The notes under the pieces were generated by a model. It searched no databases, was not told the origin of the DNA, and saw only the letters and a program-made list of their open reading frames with translations. A DNA stretch of 64,000 nt from Psychrobacter sp. DAB_AL43B (lineage in GTDB: Bacteria > Pseudomonadota > Gammaproteobacteria > Pseudomonadales > Moraxellaceae), in contig NZ_LT799838.1 in the NCBI RefSeq assembly GCF_900168255.1, positions 868,001-932,000 of the forward strand, written 5' to 3'. The translations under genes were made by a program, and so were the position numbers. How positions within the stretch are numbered: position 1 is the first letter of the stretch; every line of letters begins with the position of its first letter. Positions 20,519-30,088 of the stretch are shown piece after piece.

Positions 20519-21467
20519 ATGTTCAACACGCCATAGTAATGATGATGGGGTTCATGCTCCAGGATTGTTGGCACTATATCAGGCATTATCCAGTATTGGT
20601 GAGGTCATGGTGGTTGCGCCAAATAACGAGCAAAGTGGCTGCGCGAGCGCATTGAGTATCACAGCGCCTTTATATGCTCATCAATTAAACTCTGGTTTTA
20701 TTGCCGTTAATGGCACGCCTGCTGATTGTATTTATCTAGCGTTACATGAGTTATATCGCCATACACGCTTTGACTGCGTAATTACCGGTATCAATTCAGG
20801 TGCCAACCTCGGTCAGGATGTTTTATTTTCTGGCACCTTTGGGGCGGCATTGACCGCGCAGCTTTTTGGCATACCAGCTATCGCGACGTCCTTAGTAGGC
20901 GGCGGGGTAAAAGGTGAAGGGCGAGAGCATGCCAGTCATTATCAGATGGCAGCAGATGAGATTGTTAAATTATTGGTAGACACACCCATATTAGATGCTT
21001 GCAAAAATTTGCCCTATCACGTATTAAACGTTAATATTCCTGATGTTGGTAGTGTTGATGATATCAAAGGTCGCAAAATAACGGCTTTGGCTCACAGTCA
21101 GATTGCACGTCCTGTCCACAATATGGTCGACCCACGCGGACGAGATGCTTACTGGTTATCTCTACGCAAGTGTCAGAATGAGCTGGCAGCAGAAAATGAA
21201 GACGTTCAATCATCTCCAATAAACTTGACAGATGAGCAAGCGGTTGCTGCAGGTTATATTAGTCTATCACCAGTACGACTACACCATACGCCAACAGACA
21301 CACTGGATAGCCTCTCCGCGCTAATTTTATAAGCCATCTTGTATGCAGGTCATGCCTAAAAGATAGTTTGAATTATTAGTCGCAAAAGATGAGAGAAAAT
21401 AGTTACTATCGAGTGAATTATGATGGTATTTGCCAAAAACTAAATGGTATAAAAGTTAGCAAAATGC

Positions 21468-21499
21468 TTGTGAGTAACACAAGGAGTTTGTGAGTAACA
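21468..21499. repeat. 20-bp direct repeat just before nlpD
   Basis: TTGTGAGTAACA occurs at 21468-21479 and again at 21488-21499, with AAGGAG between. The second copy creates an in-frame GTG (21490) that could be mistaken for the nlpD start. Confidence 0.7.
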
Positions 21500-21519
21500 T
21501 AAAGAATAGGAAATCTTGT

Positions 21520-22332
21520 ATGAATAAGCTTATTGCTGGATCGCGTTTTGCAACAGTGGCATTGGTTGGCACTATAACGGTAGCCACATTAACGATGGTG
21601 GGCTGTGCAACGAAGCCTACTTACCAATCGGCCAACCAAGCTGGACCCAAAATTATTACCAATGGTCAAGGTGTCCCTAACTATCATCGCGTACAGCGCG
21701 GCGATACAGTCAGTCAAATCGCCGAGCGCTATCGTATCAGTTACCGTCAAATCGGGGCGCTCAATGGTTTAGACAGTAAATATACAATTTATAGTGGTCA
21801 ATGGCTCAAGTTGTGGCAAGGTGAGCCGGTACGTGCTACCAATAACAATCGCTACAATGCCTCTAACAATACCTCTGCGCCTGCACAACCAACCTACACG
21901 CCGCCAGTGACGAGCGCACCCAATTATTCACAGAACCCCGTCTATGAAGTAACCGCTAATGCAACCTCTGGTTATGAATATCCGACTCGCAACCAAATAA
22001 CCCGTAACTTTGATGCGGCAGCTGGCACGATGGGTATGTGGTTCGCTGGCACAGCGGGCGATCCGGTACTTGCCAGCCAATCAGGTACGGTGCTTTACTC
22101 CGGTAATGGTCTACCAGAATACGGCGAGCTCATTATGATTCGTCATAGCGATAACTATATCACTGCCTACGCTCATAACAGCCAGTTGCTCGTCAAAGAA
22201 GGCGATAGTGTTCAACGAGGTCAGCGTATTGCAAATATGGGTAGCAGTGGTCAAACCAATCAAGTGGGCTTAGAATTTCAAGTGCGCTTAAATGGCAATC
22301 CTATCGATCCTCGTGCGGTACTAGGGCGTTAA
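21520..22332 (+). CDS. nlpD: NlpD-like murein hydrolase activator (LysM + LytM)
   Basis: NlpD is an outer-membrane lipoprotein that activates the AmiC amidase at division. Starting at ATG 21520 (MNKLIAGSRF, with AGGA upstream) gives a signal peptide ending in a lipobox VGC. The GTG at 21490 is only 3 bp from AAGGAG and extends the leader, so I prefer 21520. A LysM domain follows (HRVQRGDTVSQIAERYRI...), then an S/T/P/N-rich linker and a C-terminal LytM/M23 domain. Catalytic histidines of active M23 enzymes are missing (MWFAGTAGD, LEFQV), as in E. coli NlpD, so it is an activator rather than an enzyme. Confidence 0.9.
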   Translation: MNKLIAGSRFATVALVGTITVATLTMVGCATKPTYQSANQAGPKIITNGQGVPNYHRVQRGDTVSQIAERYRISYRQIGALNGLDSKYTIYSGQWLKLWQGEPVRATNNNRYNASNNTSAPAQPTYTPPVTSAPNYSQNPVYEVTANATSGYEYPTRNQITRNFDAAAGTMGMWFAGTAGDPVLASQSGTVLYSGNGLPEYGELIMIRHSDNYITAYAHNSQLLVKEGDSVQRGQRIANMGSSGQTNQVGLEFQVRLNGNPIDPRAVLGR

Positions 22333-22455
22333 ATTTGCTGCAATTTATTTCGTTGCTTGGCTATTGAGTGGCTTTAATGAAATTATGTTACTTAAGCTAC
22401 TTTTATTAAATGGATTTATCTAAGCCACCTTACTTATTGATACTTGAGACTTCTT

Positions 22456-23760
22456 ATGCAATTAAAAAAACAATACCTTACCCTTTTTCCAGCCTTGGTC
22501 ATGGTCGGGTGTACGAGTCAGCAGGCGATGCAGCAGCCTAACAAGCCTGTTCGTCAAGGTAATGTTCAAATTACTCAAACCCAAACCATTCAAGTGAAGC
22601 CAACCCCAGTGCCAGTTATCAAACCGCAGCCAGTCGCAAAGCCAAGCTATAATAGCTTTTCTGATTGGAAATCTGACTTCTCTATGCGGGCTATTTCATC
22701 AGGTCATGATGCTTCGACGGTTCGCCGTCTGCTCGATTCTGCTTATTTAAATCAGCAAGTCATCTCGCTTGATTCAGGACAGCCAGAGTTTTCTAAAATG
22801 CCATGGGAATATGTCGATTCTGCCGTATCAGATGGGCGCGTCAGTACTGGTAAGCGTAAATTTGCTGAGCAACGGTCATTTCTATCGCAGTTAGAATCAC
22901 AGTATGGTGTCAATGCAGAAATAATCGCTGCGATTTGGGGCATGGAATCGTCATATGGCGTGGTGACTGGCAATAGCAGTATACCAAGCTCACTTGCCAG
23001 CCTTGCTTATGATGGTCGCCGCCAAGAGTTTGCTGAAACTCAGTTATTATCATTAGCGACGCTATTGCAGCGTGGAGATGTGTCTTGGTCACAGCTTGAT
23101 GGCTCTTGGGCAGGTGGCATGGGGCAGACTCAGTTTATCCCTGATACCTGGCTTAAGCACGGGGTCGACGGTGACGGTAATGGACATCGTAACCCATGGG
23201 CAACGGGCGACGCTTTGGCGTCTACTGCTAATTATCTGAGCAATTCAGGTTGGGTACGTGGTTTGGCACCTTTCTATGAAGCAACTATTCCATCGTCATT
23301 TGATTATTCGACCGTTGGTACCAAGCAAACTGCTGCTAGATGGGCGTCGATGGGCGTCGATACGATAGCCGATGTATCCTTGGATGGTAATACTCAAATG
23401 GAGCTATGGCTGCCAGCTGGTAAAGACGGTCCAGTATTACTATTAAGTCCAAACTTTGATGTTATCAAAGTTTATAACAATTCATCAAGCTACGCGCTTG
23501 GGGTCAGCTTATTAGGTAAAGCGCTTGTCGGACAAGGTGGCTTGCAAAAGTCATGGCCGCGCTATGAGCGTCCATTATCGACGTCGCAAGTACGCAATTT
23601 ACAGCAGCGTTTGACCAGTTCAGGCTATGATACAAAGGGCACAGACGGTATCGTAGGTACCAATACTCGCAATGCGTTCCAACGCTGGCAAGCAGACAAT
23701 GGTCAGACGCCAGATGGCTTTATCACTCAGCGCAGCGCGTCTTCATTGGCGGGGTGGTGA
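22456..23760 (+). CDS. Lytic murein transglycosylase, MltB type
   Basis: This enzyme is predicted to cleave the MurNAc-GlcNAc bond of peptidoglycan, forming 1,6-anhydro ends. The ATG at 22456 gives MQLKKQYLTL with a lipobox VGC, preferred over TTG 22444. A GH103 catalytic domain (about 65-355) carries the glutamate in IWGMESSYGVVTGN and the GGMGQTQFIPDTW block. A C-terminal peptidoglycan-binding_1 domain (about 370-434, LQQRLTSSGYDTKGTDGIVG) is appended, as in several MltB relatives. It lies directly after nlpD. Confidence 0.93.
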   Translation: MQLKKQYLTLFPALVMVGCTSQQAMQQPNKPVRQGNVQITQTQTIQVKPTPVPVIKPQPVAKPSYNSFSDWKSDFSMRAISSGHDASTVRRLLDSAYLNQQVISLDSGQPEFSKMPWEYVDSAVSDGRVSTGKRKFAEQRSFLSQLESQYGVNAEIIAAIWGMESSYGVVTGNSSIPSSLASLAYDGRRQEFAETQLLSLATLLQRGDVSWSQLDGSWAGGMGQTQFIPDTWLKHGVDGDGNGHRNPWATGDALASTANYLSNSGWVRGLAPFYEATIPSSFDYSTVGTKQTAARWASMGVDTIADVSLDGNTQMELWLPAGKDGPVLLLSPNFDVIKVYNNSSSYALGVSLLGKALVGQGGLQKSWPRYERPLSTSQVRNLQQRLTSSGYDTKGTDGIVGTNTRNAFQRWQADNGQTPDGFITQRSASSLAGW

Positions 23761-23833
23761 GATAGGGTAAAGTCATTATTTTTAGATAATCGCTATTTGC
23801 GGTGGTTGTTTAAAAATAACGATGCTAATGCAT

Positions 23834-23867
23834 AAAAAAACTCCGTTCTATAACGGAGTTTTTTTAT
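23834..23867. terminator. Bidirectional terminator between mltB-type gene and lpxH
   Basis: AAAAAAACTCCGTT pairs with AACGGAGTTTTTTT over a 4-nt loop; convergent genes flank it. Confidence 0.92.
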
Positions 23868-23890
23868 TATATGAGAATGACGGTAGCAGT

Positions 23891-24739
23891 TTAAACAGTG
23901 ATGTTAAATTCAAACAATCCAAACTCTGCACTATCAGCAACAATATCTTCATCTACGTTTGCTGTAATCGCACCAATAACAGCGCTCACTTTAGGTTGGC
24001 GCGTTTCCTTATCAAGTAATCGCCAATCACCAAGGACATAGCGACTTTTGCCTTCATTACTTTGGTGGATTTCAGGACGATGGGTGTGACCATGTAGCAG
24101 GGCGTCAAAGTGATGAATAGCTTTGTTCACTGCTGCTTCATTAACATCCATAATATGTGCCGCTTTATTGGCGTTATTCTGCTGACTTTTTTGCCGCATA
24201 TTATCGGCGATTGCTAAGCGTTTTTCTAACGACTTATTGAGCAAATACCACTGCGTTATACGATGACGCATGATTTTGCGAAAAAACTGATATTTTTTAT
24301 CGTCGGTACATAAGGCATCACCATGTTCTAAGCGATAAGTCAGCTGTCCAACAGGCAAAGTGTACGGCTCATAAATAAGCTCGCCACCGAATAGATTACA
24401 AAACGGTTGACCCAACAAAAAATCACGATTGCCATGCATGACTAAAATCTCGCAGCCAGCAACACGTAGTTTTTTCAACTGAACAATAAGCGGTGTGAGC
24501 CAATGTTTCTTCCGCTCATCTTCTGATAGTGATAGATAAACATCGTCACCAAGCCAGACTTCAAACCAGTCGCCTAAGATAAATAGACGCTTGAGCGCAG
24601 GCAAGGCAAGGCAATCATCGAGCAGCGCCAAAAAAGCCTGCACTAAGGCAGGCTCTTCAGGCGATAAATGCAAATCGCTAATCAAAACTTGCCGTACCTC
24701 ATGAGGGCGGGTCGTTATTAAATGATTAAAACTTTGCAT
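23891..24739 (-). CDS. lpxH: UDP-2,3-diacylglucosamine diphosphatase LpxH
   Basis: LpxH makes lipid X in the fourth step of lipid A biosynthesis, at the inner-membrane surface. Calcineurin-type metal motifs are in order: LISDLHL, LGDWFEVWLGDD, MHGNRDFLLG, LEHGDALCTDD and LHGHTHRPEIH. At 282 residues it is about 40 longer than the E. coli enzyme, with extra sequence at the N terminus and near the NKAAHIMD segment. It follows the cyclophilin gene on the same strand, with 35 bp between them, so the two are probably cotranscribed. Confidence 0.95.
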   Translation of the reverse strand: MQSFNHLITTRPHEVRQVLISDLHLSPEEPALVQAFLALLDDCLALPALKRLFILGDWFEVWLGDDVYLSLSEDERKKHWLTPLIVQLKKLRVAGCEILVMHGNRDFLLGQPFCNLFGGELIYEPYTLPVGQLTYRLEHGDALCTDDKKYQFFRKIMRHRITQWYLLNKSLEKRLAIADNMRQKSQQNNANKAAHIMDVNEAAVNKAIHHFDALLHGHTHRPEIHQSNEGKSRYVLGDWRLLDKETRQPKVSAVIGAITANVDEDIVADSAEFGLFEFNITV

Positions 24740-24774
24740 TTATCTTTATCCTCATCACTTACAGTGAGTAACGA

Positions 24775-25290
24775 TTATTCAGAAATAATAGTCGCTGATT
24801 TGATAATAACTGGCTCTGTTGGTACATCTGCATGCATACCAAAACGACCGGTTGGAACGCCTTTCATTTTTTCGATCACGTCCATACCGCTTGTCACTTT
24901 ACCAAATACAGTATAGCCCCAACCTTGCATATTTTTGCCAGAATGGTTTAAGAAGTCGTTGTCTTTTACGTTTACAAAGAACTGGCTAGTCGCTGAATGT
25001 GGGTCTTGCGTACGTGCCATCGCAATCGTACCAGCATCATTTTTCAGACCGTTGTCTGCTTCGTTTTCTACTGGCTTATTGGTTGCTTTTTCATTCATGT
25101 CAGCGTCCATTCCGCCGCCTTGAATCATAAAGCCGTCAATGATGCGATGGAAAATTGTGCTGTCATAATGACCAGATTTTACATAGTTTAAAAAGTTTTC
25201 AACGGTTTTTGGTGCTTTTTCTTCGTTGAGTTCGATGGTGATTGCACCCATACTGGTGTCAAGTTCTACTACTGGTGGCATGTCTACCAT
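24775..25290 (-). CDS. ppiB: Peptidyl-prolyl cis-trans isomerase (cyclophilin)
   Basis: This is a cytoplasmic cyclophilin that speeds proline isomerisation. I place the start at 25290 ([13 protein letters not shown]), with AAGGAATAT upstream. A longer frame to 25401 adds a non-conserved stretch that contains a 15-bp DNA repeat. Family motifs [30 protein letters not shown] and [14 protein letters not shown] are present. Length is 171 residues with no leader peptide. It is divergent from glnS and upstream of lpxH. Confidence 0.93.
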   Translation of the reverse strand: MVDMPPVVELDTSMGAITIELNEEKAPKTVENFLNYVKSGHYDSTIFHRIIDGFMIQGGGMDADMNEKATNKPVENEADNGLKNDAGTIAMARTQDPHSATSQFFVNVKDNDFLNHSGKNMQGWGYTVFGKVTSGMDVIEKMKGVPTGRFGMHADVPTEPVIIKSATIISE

Positions 25291-25335
25291 GGGATATTCC
25301 TTCTTTATTGCAGCGCCTAAAATGACGCTGTTAAG

Positions 25336-25365
25336 TGGTGGATAAAAAGTTGGTGGATAAAAAGT
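25336..25365. repeat. 15-bp tandem duplication upstream of the cyclophilin gene
   Basis: TGGTGGATAAAAAGT is repeated exactly at 25336 and 25351. Confidence 0.8.
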
Positions 25366-25676
25366 TATGGCTAGTCTAACGGCTTTTTTATCCTGTGTCA
25401 TGTATCAGGCTGTTAATGCCTTTGCAAAAGCTGATAGAATAACGCAACTTTACCCATATATAAACGATTTTGACAAAAAGTCATTATCGCTTGGCGTTTA
25501 TAAGCCACTGTTTTTATGGCTCAAATTTTATAACCCAAGTTTTTGTAAGCCAGCTTAAATTTAATAGCTAAGGTTGGCTTTGCGATATCGTTTTACTTTA
25601 CTAAATATTTTGAATTTTCCATGAGGCGTGATGGCACGTCGCATGAATTGACCATTTGCGTTAGGAGCAATGCCCG

Positions 25677-27416
25677 ATGAGTGAGCACTCAAACAACCCT
25701 GTACAAAAAGACGAGCAAAAGAATGACTTTATTCGTAATATGATTCGTGAAGATGTTAGCGCGCAAAAATACCAGCAAATTGTCACGCGTTTCCCACCTG
25801 AGCCAAACGGCTACTTGCATTTGGGTCACGTAAAATCCATCTGCTTAAACTTTGGTGTGGCTGAAGAGTTTGGTGGTATTTGTAACCTGCGCTTTGATGA
25901 CACCAACCCAACGGCAGAAAAGCAAGATTATATTGATAATATCAAAAATGATGTGAAATGGTTGGGCTTTGAGTGGGCAGGAGAAGCGTACCATGCGTCA
26001 GGGTATTTCGACCAACTGCATGCTTGGGCGATTCAGCTTATCAAACAAGGCGATGCTTACGTAGATTTGCAGTCGCCTGAGCAAATCAAAGAAAGTCGTG
26101 GTTCATTCAATGAAGCAGGCACAGCGTCACCACATCGTGATGCCAGTGTTGAAGAAAACCTACAACTTTTTGATGATATGAAAAATGGTAAATACGCTGA
26201 GGGTAAAGCGATATTGCGCGCCAAGATTGATATGGCAAGCCCAAACATGAATATGCGCGACCCAGTTATCTACCGCGTCATGCATCAAGCGCATCATCAA
26301 ACGGGTGATAAATGGTGCATTTATCCTATGTATGATTTTGCCCATCCGCTCTCTGATGCGCTCGAAGGTATTACCCATTCGCTATGTACGTTAGAGTTTG
26401 AAGACCATCGCCCATTTTATGATTGGGCAGTAGAAAAAGTTGGCTTTGAGCAACCGCCACATCAGTATGAGTTCTCGCGTCTAAATGTTGACCATACCAT
26501 GACCAGTAAGCGCAAATTAAAGCAGCTGGTTGATGAAGATATCGTCAGCGGTTGGGATGATCCGCGTATGCCGACGATTGCTGGCATGCGTCGCCGTGGT
26601 TATACCCCAGAAGGCTTACGCGATTTTTGTGAGCGCGTAGGTGTGACCAAAGTAGACAGTGTTGTTGACTTTCGTTTATTAGAATTTAGTATTCGTCAGT
26701 CACTAGAGACGACGACGGCGCGCGGTATGGCAGTACTTAAGCCATTAAAAGTAACGATTACCAACTTTGCCGATGCGGTGAGTAGTTGGGAAACTGAAAA
26801 GGCGGATAGCGTGAATGCGCGTTTTGACGATGCCACCCAAACCTTATGGTTAACGCAACCAAACCATCCTAACGTCGATATGGGTGAGCGTGAGATTCCT
26901 TTTACTGAAACCTTGTATATCGACCAAGGTGATTACGAAATCGAGCCGCCAGCAGGTTATAAGCGTCTGTCACCAGAAAAGAACGAGATTCGCCTGCGTA
27001 ATACCTATGTATTGGCAGTGACTGAGCATGTTTTAGATGACGCTGGCAATGTGGTTGAGCTAAAAGCAACAATTGATTCTGCAACACTTGGCAACAACCC
27101 TGAAGGTCGTAAAGTTAAAGGCGTCATTCATTGGGTATCAGCCAGCCAAGGCGTGCCAGCGACGGTACGCATGTATGAGCAGTTATTTAGCGCTGAAGAC
27201 CCAAGTAGCGTCGCTGACGTCCATCAAGCGCTAAATCCCAACTCATTGACTGAGCTGAATGCTGTTGTTGAGCCGTCGCTTGCTAATGCTGGAGCTGGCA
27301 CGCGTTTTCAGTTTGAGCGAGAAGGCTATTTTATCTCTGATAGTGAAGATCACAGCAGTGATAAGCCAGTCTTTAACCAAATCGTTAGCTTACGTGACAG
27401 CTACAAACCCGCTTAA
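25677..27416 (+). CDS. glnS: Glutaminyl-tRNA synthetase
   Basis: GlnS charges tRNA-Gln. This class I synthetase of 579 residues shows the HIGH-type motif PEPNGYLHLGHVKS (about residues 41-54), the nucleotide-fold RFDDTNPTAEK, and the KMSKS-type motif as MTSKRKL. A beta-barrel anticodon-binding domain forms the last 200 residues. Upstream, TTAGGAGCA precedes the ATG. It is divergent from the cyclophilin gene and closed by a terminator. Confidence 0.98.
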   Translation: MSEHSNNPVQKDEQKNDFIRNMIREDVSAQKYQQIVTRFPPEPNGYLHLGHVKSICLNFGVAEEFGGICNLRFDDTNPTAEKQDYIDNIKNDVKWLGFEWAGEAYHASGYFDQLHAWAIQLIKQGDAYVDLQSPEQIKESRGSFNEAGTASPHRDASVEENLQLFDDMKNGKYAEGKAILRAKIDMASPNMNMRDPVIYRVMHQAHHQTGDKWCIYPMYDFAHPLSDALEGITHSLCTLEFEDHRPFYDWAVEKVGFEQPPHQYEFSRLNVDHTMTSKRKLKQLVDEDIVSGWDDPRMPTIAGMRRRGYTPEGLRDFCERVGVTKVDSVVDFRLLEFSIRQSLETTTARGMAVLKPLKVTITNFADAVSSWETEKADSVNARFDDATQTLWLTQPNHPNVDMGEREIPFTETLYIDQGDYEIEPPAGYKRLSPEKNEIRLRNTYVLAVTEHVLDDAGNVVELKATIDSATLGNNPEGRKVKGVIHWVSASQGVPATVRMYEQLFSAEDPSSVADVHQALNPNSLTELNAVVEPSLANAGAGTRFQFEREGYFISDSEDHSSDKPVFNQIVSLRDSYKPA

Positions 27417-27482
27417 TTGATAAGAATTGCCGCCGCTAATGTTTATTTAAGCTATTACTGAACAATAGTAGTTTGCAAGCTT

Positions 27483-27518
27483 GCCCATTTCTAGTACGCT
27501 AGGGATGGGCTTTTTTGT
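27483..27518 (+). terminator. Intrinsic terminator after glnS
   Basis: GCCCATTTCTAG and CTAGGGATGGGC pair (with two G-U pairs) and are followed by six T. Confidence 0.82.
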
Positions 27519-27632
27519 GGTAAATTAGATGGTGTTCTTATGTTAGATTAAAAATAGCAGCCTATGGATATCTTAGGTTAAGTTTTTGAATAAAAAGCAG
27601 TTTTATATAAAATCATCATTAGGATAATAATA

Positions 27633-28898
27633 ATGCTAAATCTAAGTATGGGTCAAAAAGCCAAGTTCACTGAGATTGGTATTGCGCAGCAGTTTACCTT
27701 GATTGCAGAGCTAACAGCAGGCGCTACCGTGATAGATGTGGCGTGCTTTGGGCTAGATGGACAGCAAAAGCTGGTAAGCGATGATTATATGGTATTTTAT
27801 AATCAGCCAAAAACGCCCTGTGGCGCTATCAGTTGGCAAGCAACCGCGAGTCAGCAGCGCTTTGATATTGACCTCAGTAAATTACCCGATTCCGTAGATT
27901 ATTTGGTATTGACGGCAACAATCGATGGTCAATCGACCATGCGAGAGCTTGGCACTAGTCATGTCATGTTGGAGCAAGCAGGACAGATACTTGCAACCTA
28001 TACATTTGACGGCAGTGCATTTGATAGTGAGCGCGCCATTATGCTATTACAAGTTTATCGTAAAAATGAAGTCTGGCGTATTAATGCCATTGGCCAAGGT
28101 TTTAATGGTGGTTTGAGTGTTTTGGTCACACATTTTGGTGGTGAAGTGGCTGACGATGAAGTAGTAGACAAGCAGTTAGAAGAGAATAAAATCACTCAAA
28201 CTCAGAGTGATTCTGCCAAAAATCTAAATAGCCCATCACAATCTCAACCTTTTAATCTAAAAAAAGTAACGCTTGATAAACCGGGTAGCGAACATCGAAT
28301 CAATCTTACCAAAGGTGGCAACGATCACTTAGTGGTAGAAGCCATATGGATAGATAATGGCGATGCCAGTGCTAATAATGATGATTTGGATTTGCGCGTC
28401 GGCATACTCGCGCACAACAGCAAGGATATGAGCTATATTCATGCGCCAGAGCAGATTGGCAGTTTAACGGCCATGCCTTACCTACAACATCAGGGTGATA
28501 TAAAGGTTGCCAGTATCAATGAGCCGGGCAAAGAAACCGTTTTGGTCAATCCTGACATTGCTAAGCATTATGGTGGTAAAGTTGCACTGGTGTTCTCCGT
28601 CTATTCTGCGGTATCAAACGGTGCCGTTTCTATTGCCTCACTACAGCCTAAAATGCGCATGAAATATCACGATCAAGTGATAGAATGTGTCTTTAATATT
28701 CAGGCATCTCCCAAAGCCAAAAGCAGTTTTGTTTATACCTATGTGATCGGTATCGCAATTATAGATGAGGATGGCATTACCCTGCAGCATTCAGGAGAGA
28801 CGAGCAAACGTGGTAGTGAAGCGACACCAAGACTGACATGGAAAGGGGATAAAGTGGGGTTGAAAATTGATGGTGCAGCGATGTTTAAGCTGAGCTAA
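27633..28898 (+). CDS. TerD/TerA-family stress protein (tandem domains)
   Basis: TerD-family proteins bind calcium and are linked to tellurite, phage and membrane-stress resistance through unclear mechanisms. The first 180 residues are TerD-like (LNLSMGQKAKF..., DLSKLPDSVDYLVLTATIDGQ, ERAIMLLQVYRKNEVWRINAIGQGFNGGL). A Q/S/N-rich linker (about 185-210) leads to a second related half with the acidic motif ANNDDLDLRVGIL, as in TerA-type proteins. There is no signal peptide. None of the usual terZABCDE partners is nearby, so it stands alone between glnS and a peroxiredoxin gene. The role is inferred only from the fold family. Confidence 0.78.
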   Translation: MLNLSMGQKAKFTEIGIAQQFTLIAELTAGATVIDVACFGLDGQQKLVSDDYMVFYNQPKTPCGAISWQATASQQRFDIDLSKLPDSVDYLVLTATIDGQSTMRELGTSHVMLEQAGQILATYTFDGSAFDSERAIMLLQVYRKNEVWRINAIGQGFNGGLSVLVTHFGGEVADDEVVDKQLEENKITQTQSDSAKNLNSPSQSQPFNLKKVTLDKPGSEHRINLTKGGNDHLVVEAIWIDNGDASANNDDLDLRVGILAHNSKDMSYIHAPEQIGSLTAMPYLQHQGDIKVASINEPGKETVLVNPDIAKHYGGKVALVFSVYSAVSNGAVSIASLQPKMRMKYHDQVIECVFNIQASPKAKSSFVYTYVIGIAIIDEDGITLQHSGETSKRGSEATPRLTWKGDKVGLKIDGAAMFKLS

Positions 28899-29201
28899 TA
28901 TAAGTTGCTGATTAAAGTGTATGTATTGATCCATGCTGTAGACTGTTAATATAGTCATAACATAAGCTAGTTATTTACTTCTTACTTAATTATTGTACTT
29001 AGTCTTCTTAACCCAAAATGGAATAACTGCATTACAATCCATCACAAGACATTCATAACCAGTTTGCTAAGATAGAATAGGATTTTTGCTGACGTGCTTG
29101 GAGTTATTGTGTAGTATTGACTGAGCACGTTCAATAATAATAGAGCGCATGGATACTTTTAGATCATAGCGCTCATCACAACCATAAATAAGGAATCAAG
29201 C
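28899..29201. other. 303-bp spacer before the peroxiredoxin gene
   Basis: No gene, hairpin or clear promoter is visible. The peroxiredoxin ribosome site AAGGAAT lies at its end. Confidence 0.4.
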
Positions 29202-29840
29202 ATGGCACATTTACGTTTAGGCGATACCGCACCAAATTTTGATGCAACCACCACTGATGGTGATATCAATTTCTACGAATGGGCAGGTGACAATTGGGTG
29301 GTTTTCTTCTCGCATCCAGCAGATTTTACCCCAGTATGTACCACTGAGCTTGGTCGTGCTGCTGCACTAAATGGCGAGTTTCAAAAGCGTGGCGTGAAGC
29401 CAATTTGTATCTCTGTTGATGGTATCGATGATCACCATGCGTGGGCAAAAGACATCGGTGAAACTCAAGGTACTGAGCTGAACTTCCCAATCATCGCTGA
29501 CCCTAATAAAGAGGTGGCGAATCTTTATGACATGCTGCACCCTAATGCAAGCACCACTGCGACGGTGAGAAGTGTCTTTATTATTGACCCTAAGAAGAAA
29601 GTGCGCTTAATTCTGACGTATCCAGCCAGCTGTGGTCGTAACTTCGATGAAATCATCCGCGTGATTGACGCTATTCAACTGTCTGATGAGTACAACATCG
29701 CAACGCCAGTAGATTGGAAAGATGGTGATGACGTGATCATTCCACCAAGTGTCAAAAATGAAGATATCGCTGCAAATTATCCTAAAGGTCATACAGAAAT
29801 CAAGCCGTATCTACGTACGACGCCAGCACCTAATAAATAA
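29202..29840 (+). CDS. 1-Cys peroxiredoxin (Prx6 type)
   Basis: This cytoplasmic thiol peroxidase is predicted to reduce hydrogen peroxide and organic peroxides. The peroxidatic cysteine is C46 in HPADFTPVCTTELG. The RSVFIIDPKKKVRLILTYPASCGRN region and the long C-terminal dimer domain are typical of the Prx6 group, as is the length of 212 residues. A second cysteine (in PASCGRN) occurs at the position seen in many bacterial Prx6 proteins. It is monocistronic, with a terminator about 40 bp downstream. Neighbouring GST may help recycle it, which is inference. Confidence 0.93.
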   Translation: MAHLRLGDTAPNFDATTTDGDINFYEWAGDNWVVFFSHPADFTPVCTTELGRAAALNGEFQKRGVKPICISVDGIDDHHAWAKDIGETQGTELNFPIIADPNKEVANLYDMLHPNASTTATVRSVFIIDPKKKVRLILTYPASCGRNFDEIIRVIDAIQLSDEYNIATPVDWKDGDDVIIPPSVKNEDIAANYPKGHTEIKPYLRTTPAPNK

Positions 29841-29880
29841 TGAGCTTGACTACATGATTTTGATTAAAATATGATTAAGA

Positions 29881-29912
29881 AAGCCCCATAACATCACGCT
29901 GTGGGGCTTTTT
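29881..29912 (+). terminator. Intrinsic terminator after the peroxiredoxin gene
   Basis: AAGCCCCA pairs with TGGGGCTT across a 13-nt loop and is followed by TTT. Confidence 0.85.
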
Positions 29913-30088
29913 GCTATTTAGTTTAGTATCAGAGCGGCAAGCTGAATAAGGCTTTGCTATGATGAGGAGAGTAAGCTATAACTTATATAGAGTATCGATA
30001 GTTATCTTCTGTACTCGATAGTGCAACAACCATAATAAAGTGTATCAGCGCTGAGCCGCTTTTTAATTCATATTACAAGGAGTTTGTT

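Larger units (their letters stand above)
19677..20533 (+). mobile_element. IS5-family (IS427-like) insertion sequence in surE
   Basis: Terminal inverted repeats are GGCGTGTTGAACAT (19677-19690) and ATGTTCAACACGCC (20519-20532). With these ends the element is about 857 bp and is flanked by TAG (19674-19676 and 20534-20536). Reading the target duplication as TA instead gives 858 bp. Both are within the 2-4 bp duplications of the IS427/IS1031 groups, and excision of either version restores the same surE sequence. The single transposase frame is intact, so the element may still be active. Confidence 0.92.
19650..21332 (+). pseudogene. surE: surE (5'/3'-nucleotidase) split by an insertion sequence
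   Basis: SurE is a metal-dependent nucleotidase and exopolyphosphatase of stationary phase. The left remnant (to 19676) reads KIKFLI. Removing the IS and one target copy joins it to SNDDGVHAPGLLALYQ..., restoring the metal-binding NDDG. The right part retains NNEQSGCAS and TGINSGANLGQDV but lacks the two metal-binding aspartates unless translation starts in the IS, where that frame has no start codon before NDDG. The left remnant also lacks a normal start: a TGA (19651-19653) lies just upstream and only ATA (19660) would fit. A TTG at 19650 would be in frame if one A of the A-run were removed. The gene normally precedes nlpD, as here. Confidence 0.92.

Noticed and set aside
20565..21332. Treating the 3' part of surE as an intact short gene
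   Set aside because: It begins after the metal-binding NDDG motif at a weak internal TTG, and the missing 5' part lies on the other side of the IS.
25291..25401. N-terminal extension of the cyclophilin
   Set aside because: It contains a duplicated TFYPP segment caused by a DNA repeat, and the strong ribosome site belongs to the start at 25290.
27633..28898. A tellurite-resistance or phage-defence island
   Set aside because: Only one Ter-family gene is present; neighbours are housekeeping genes with no change in composition.
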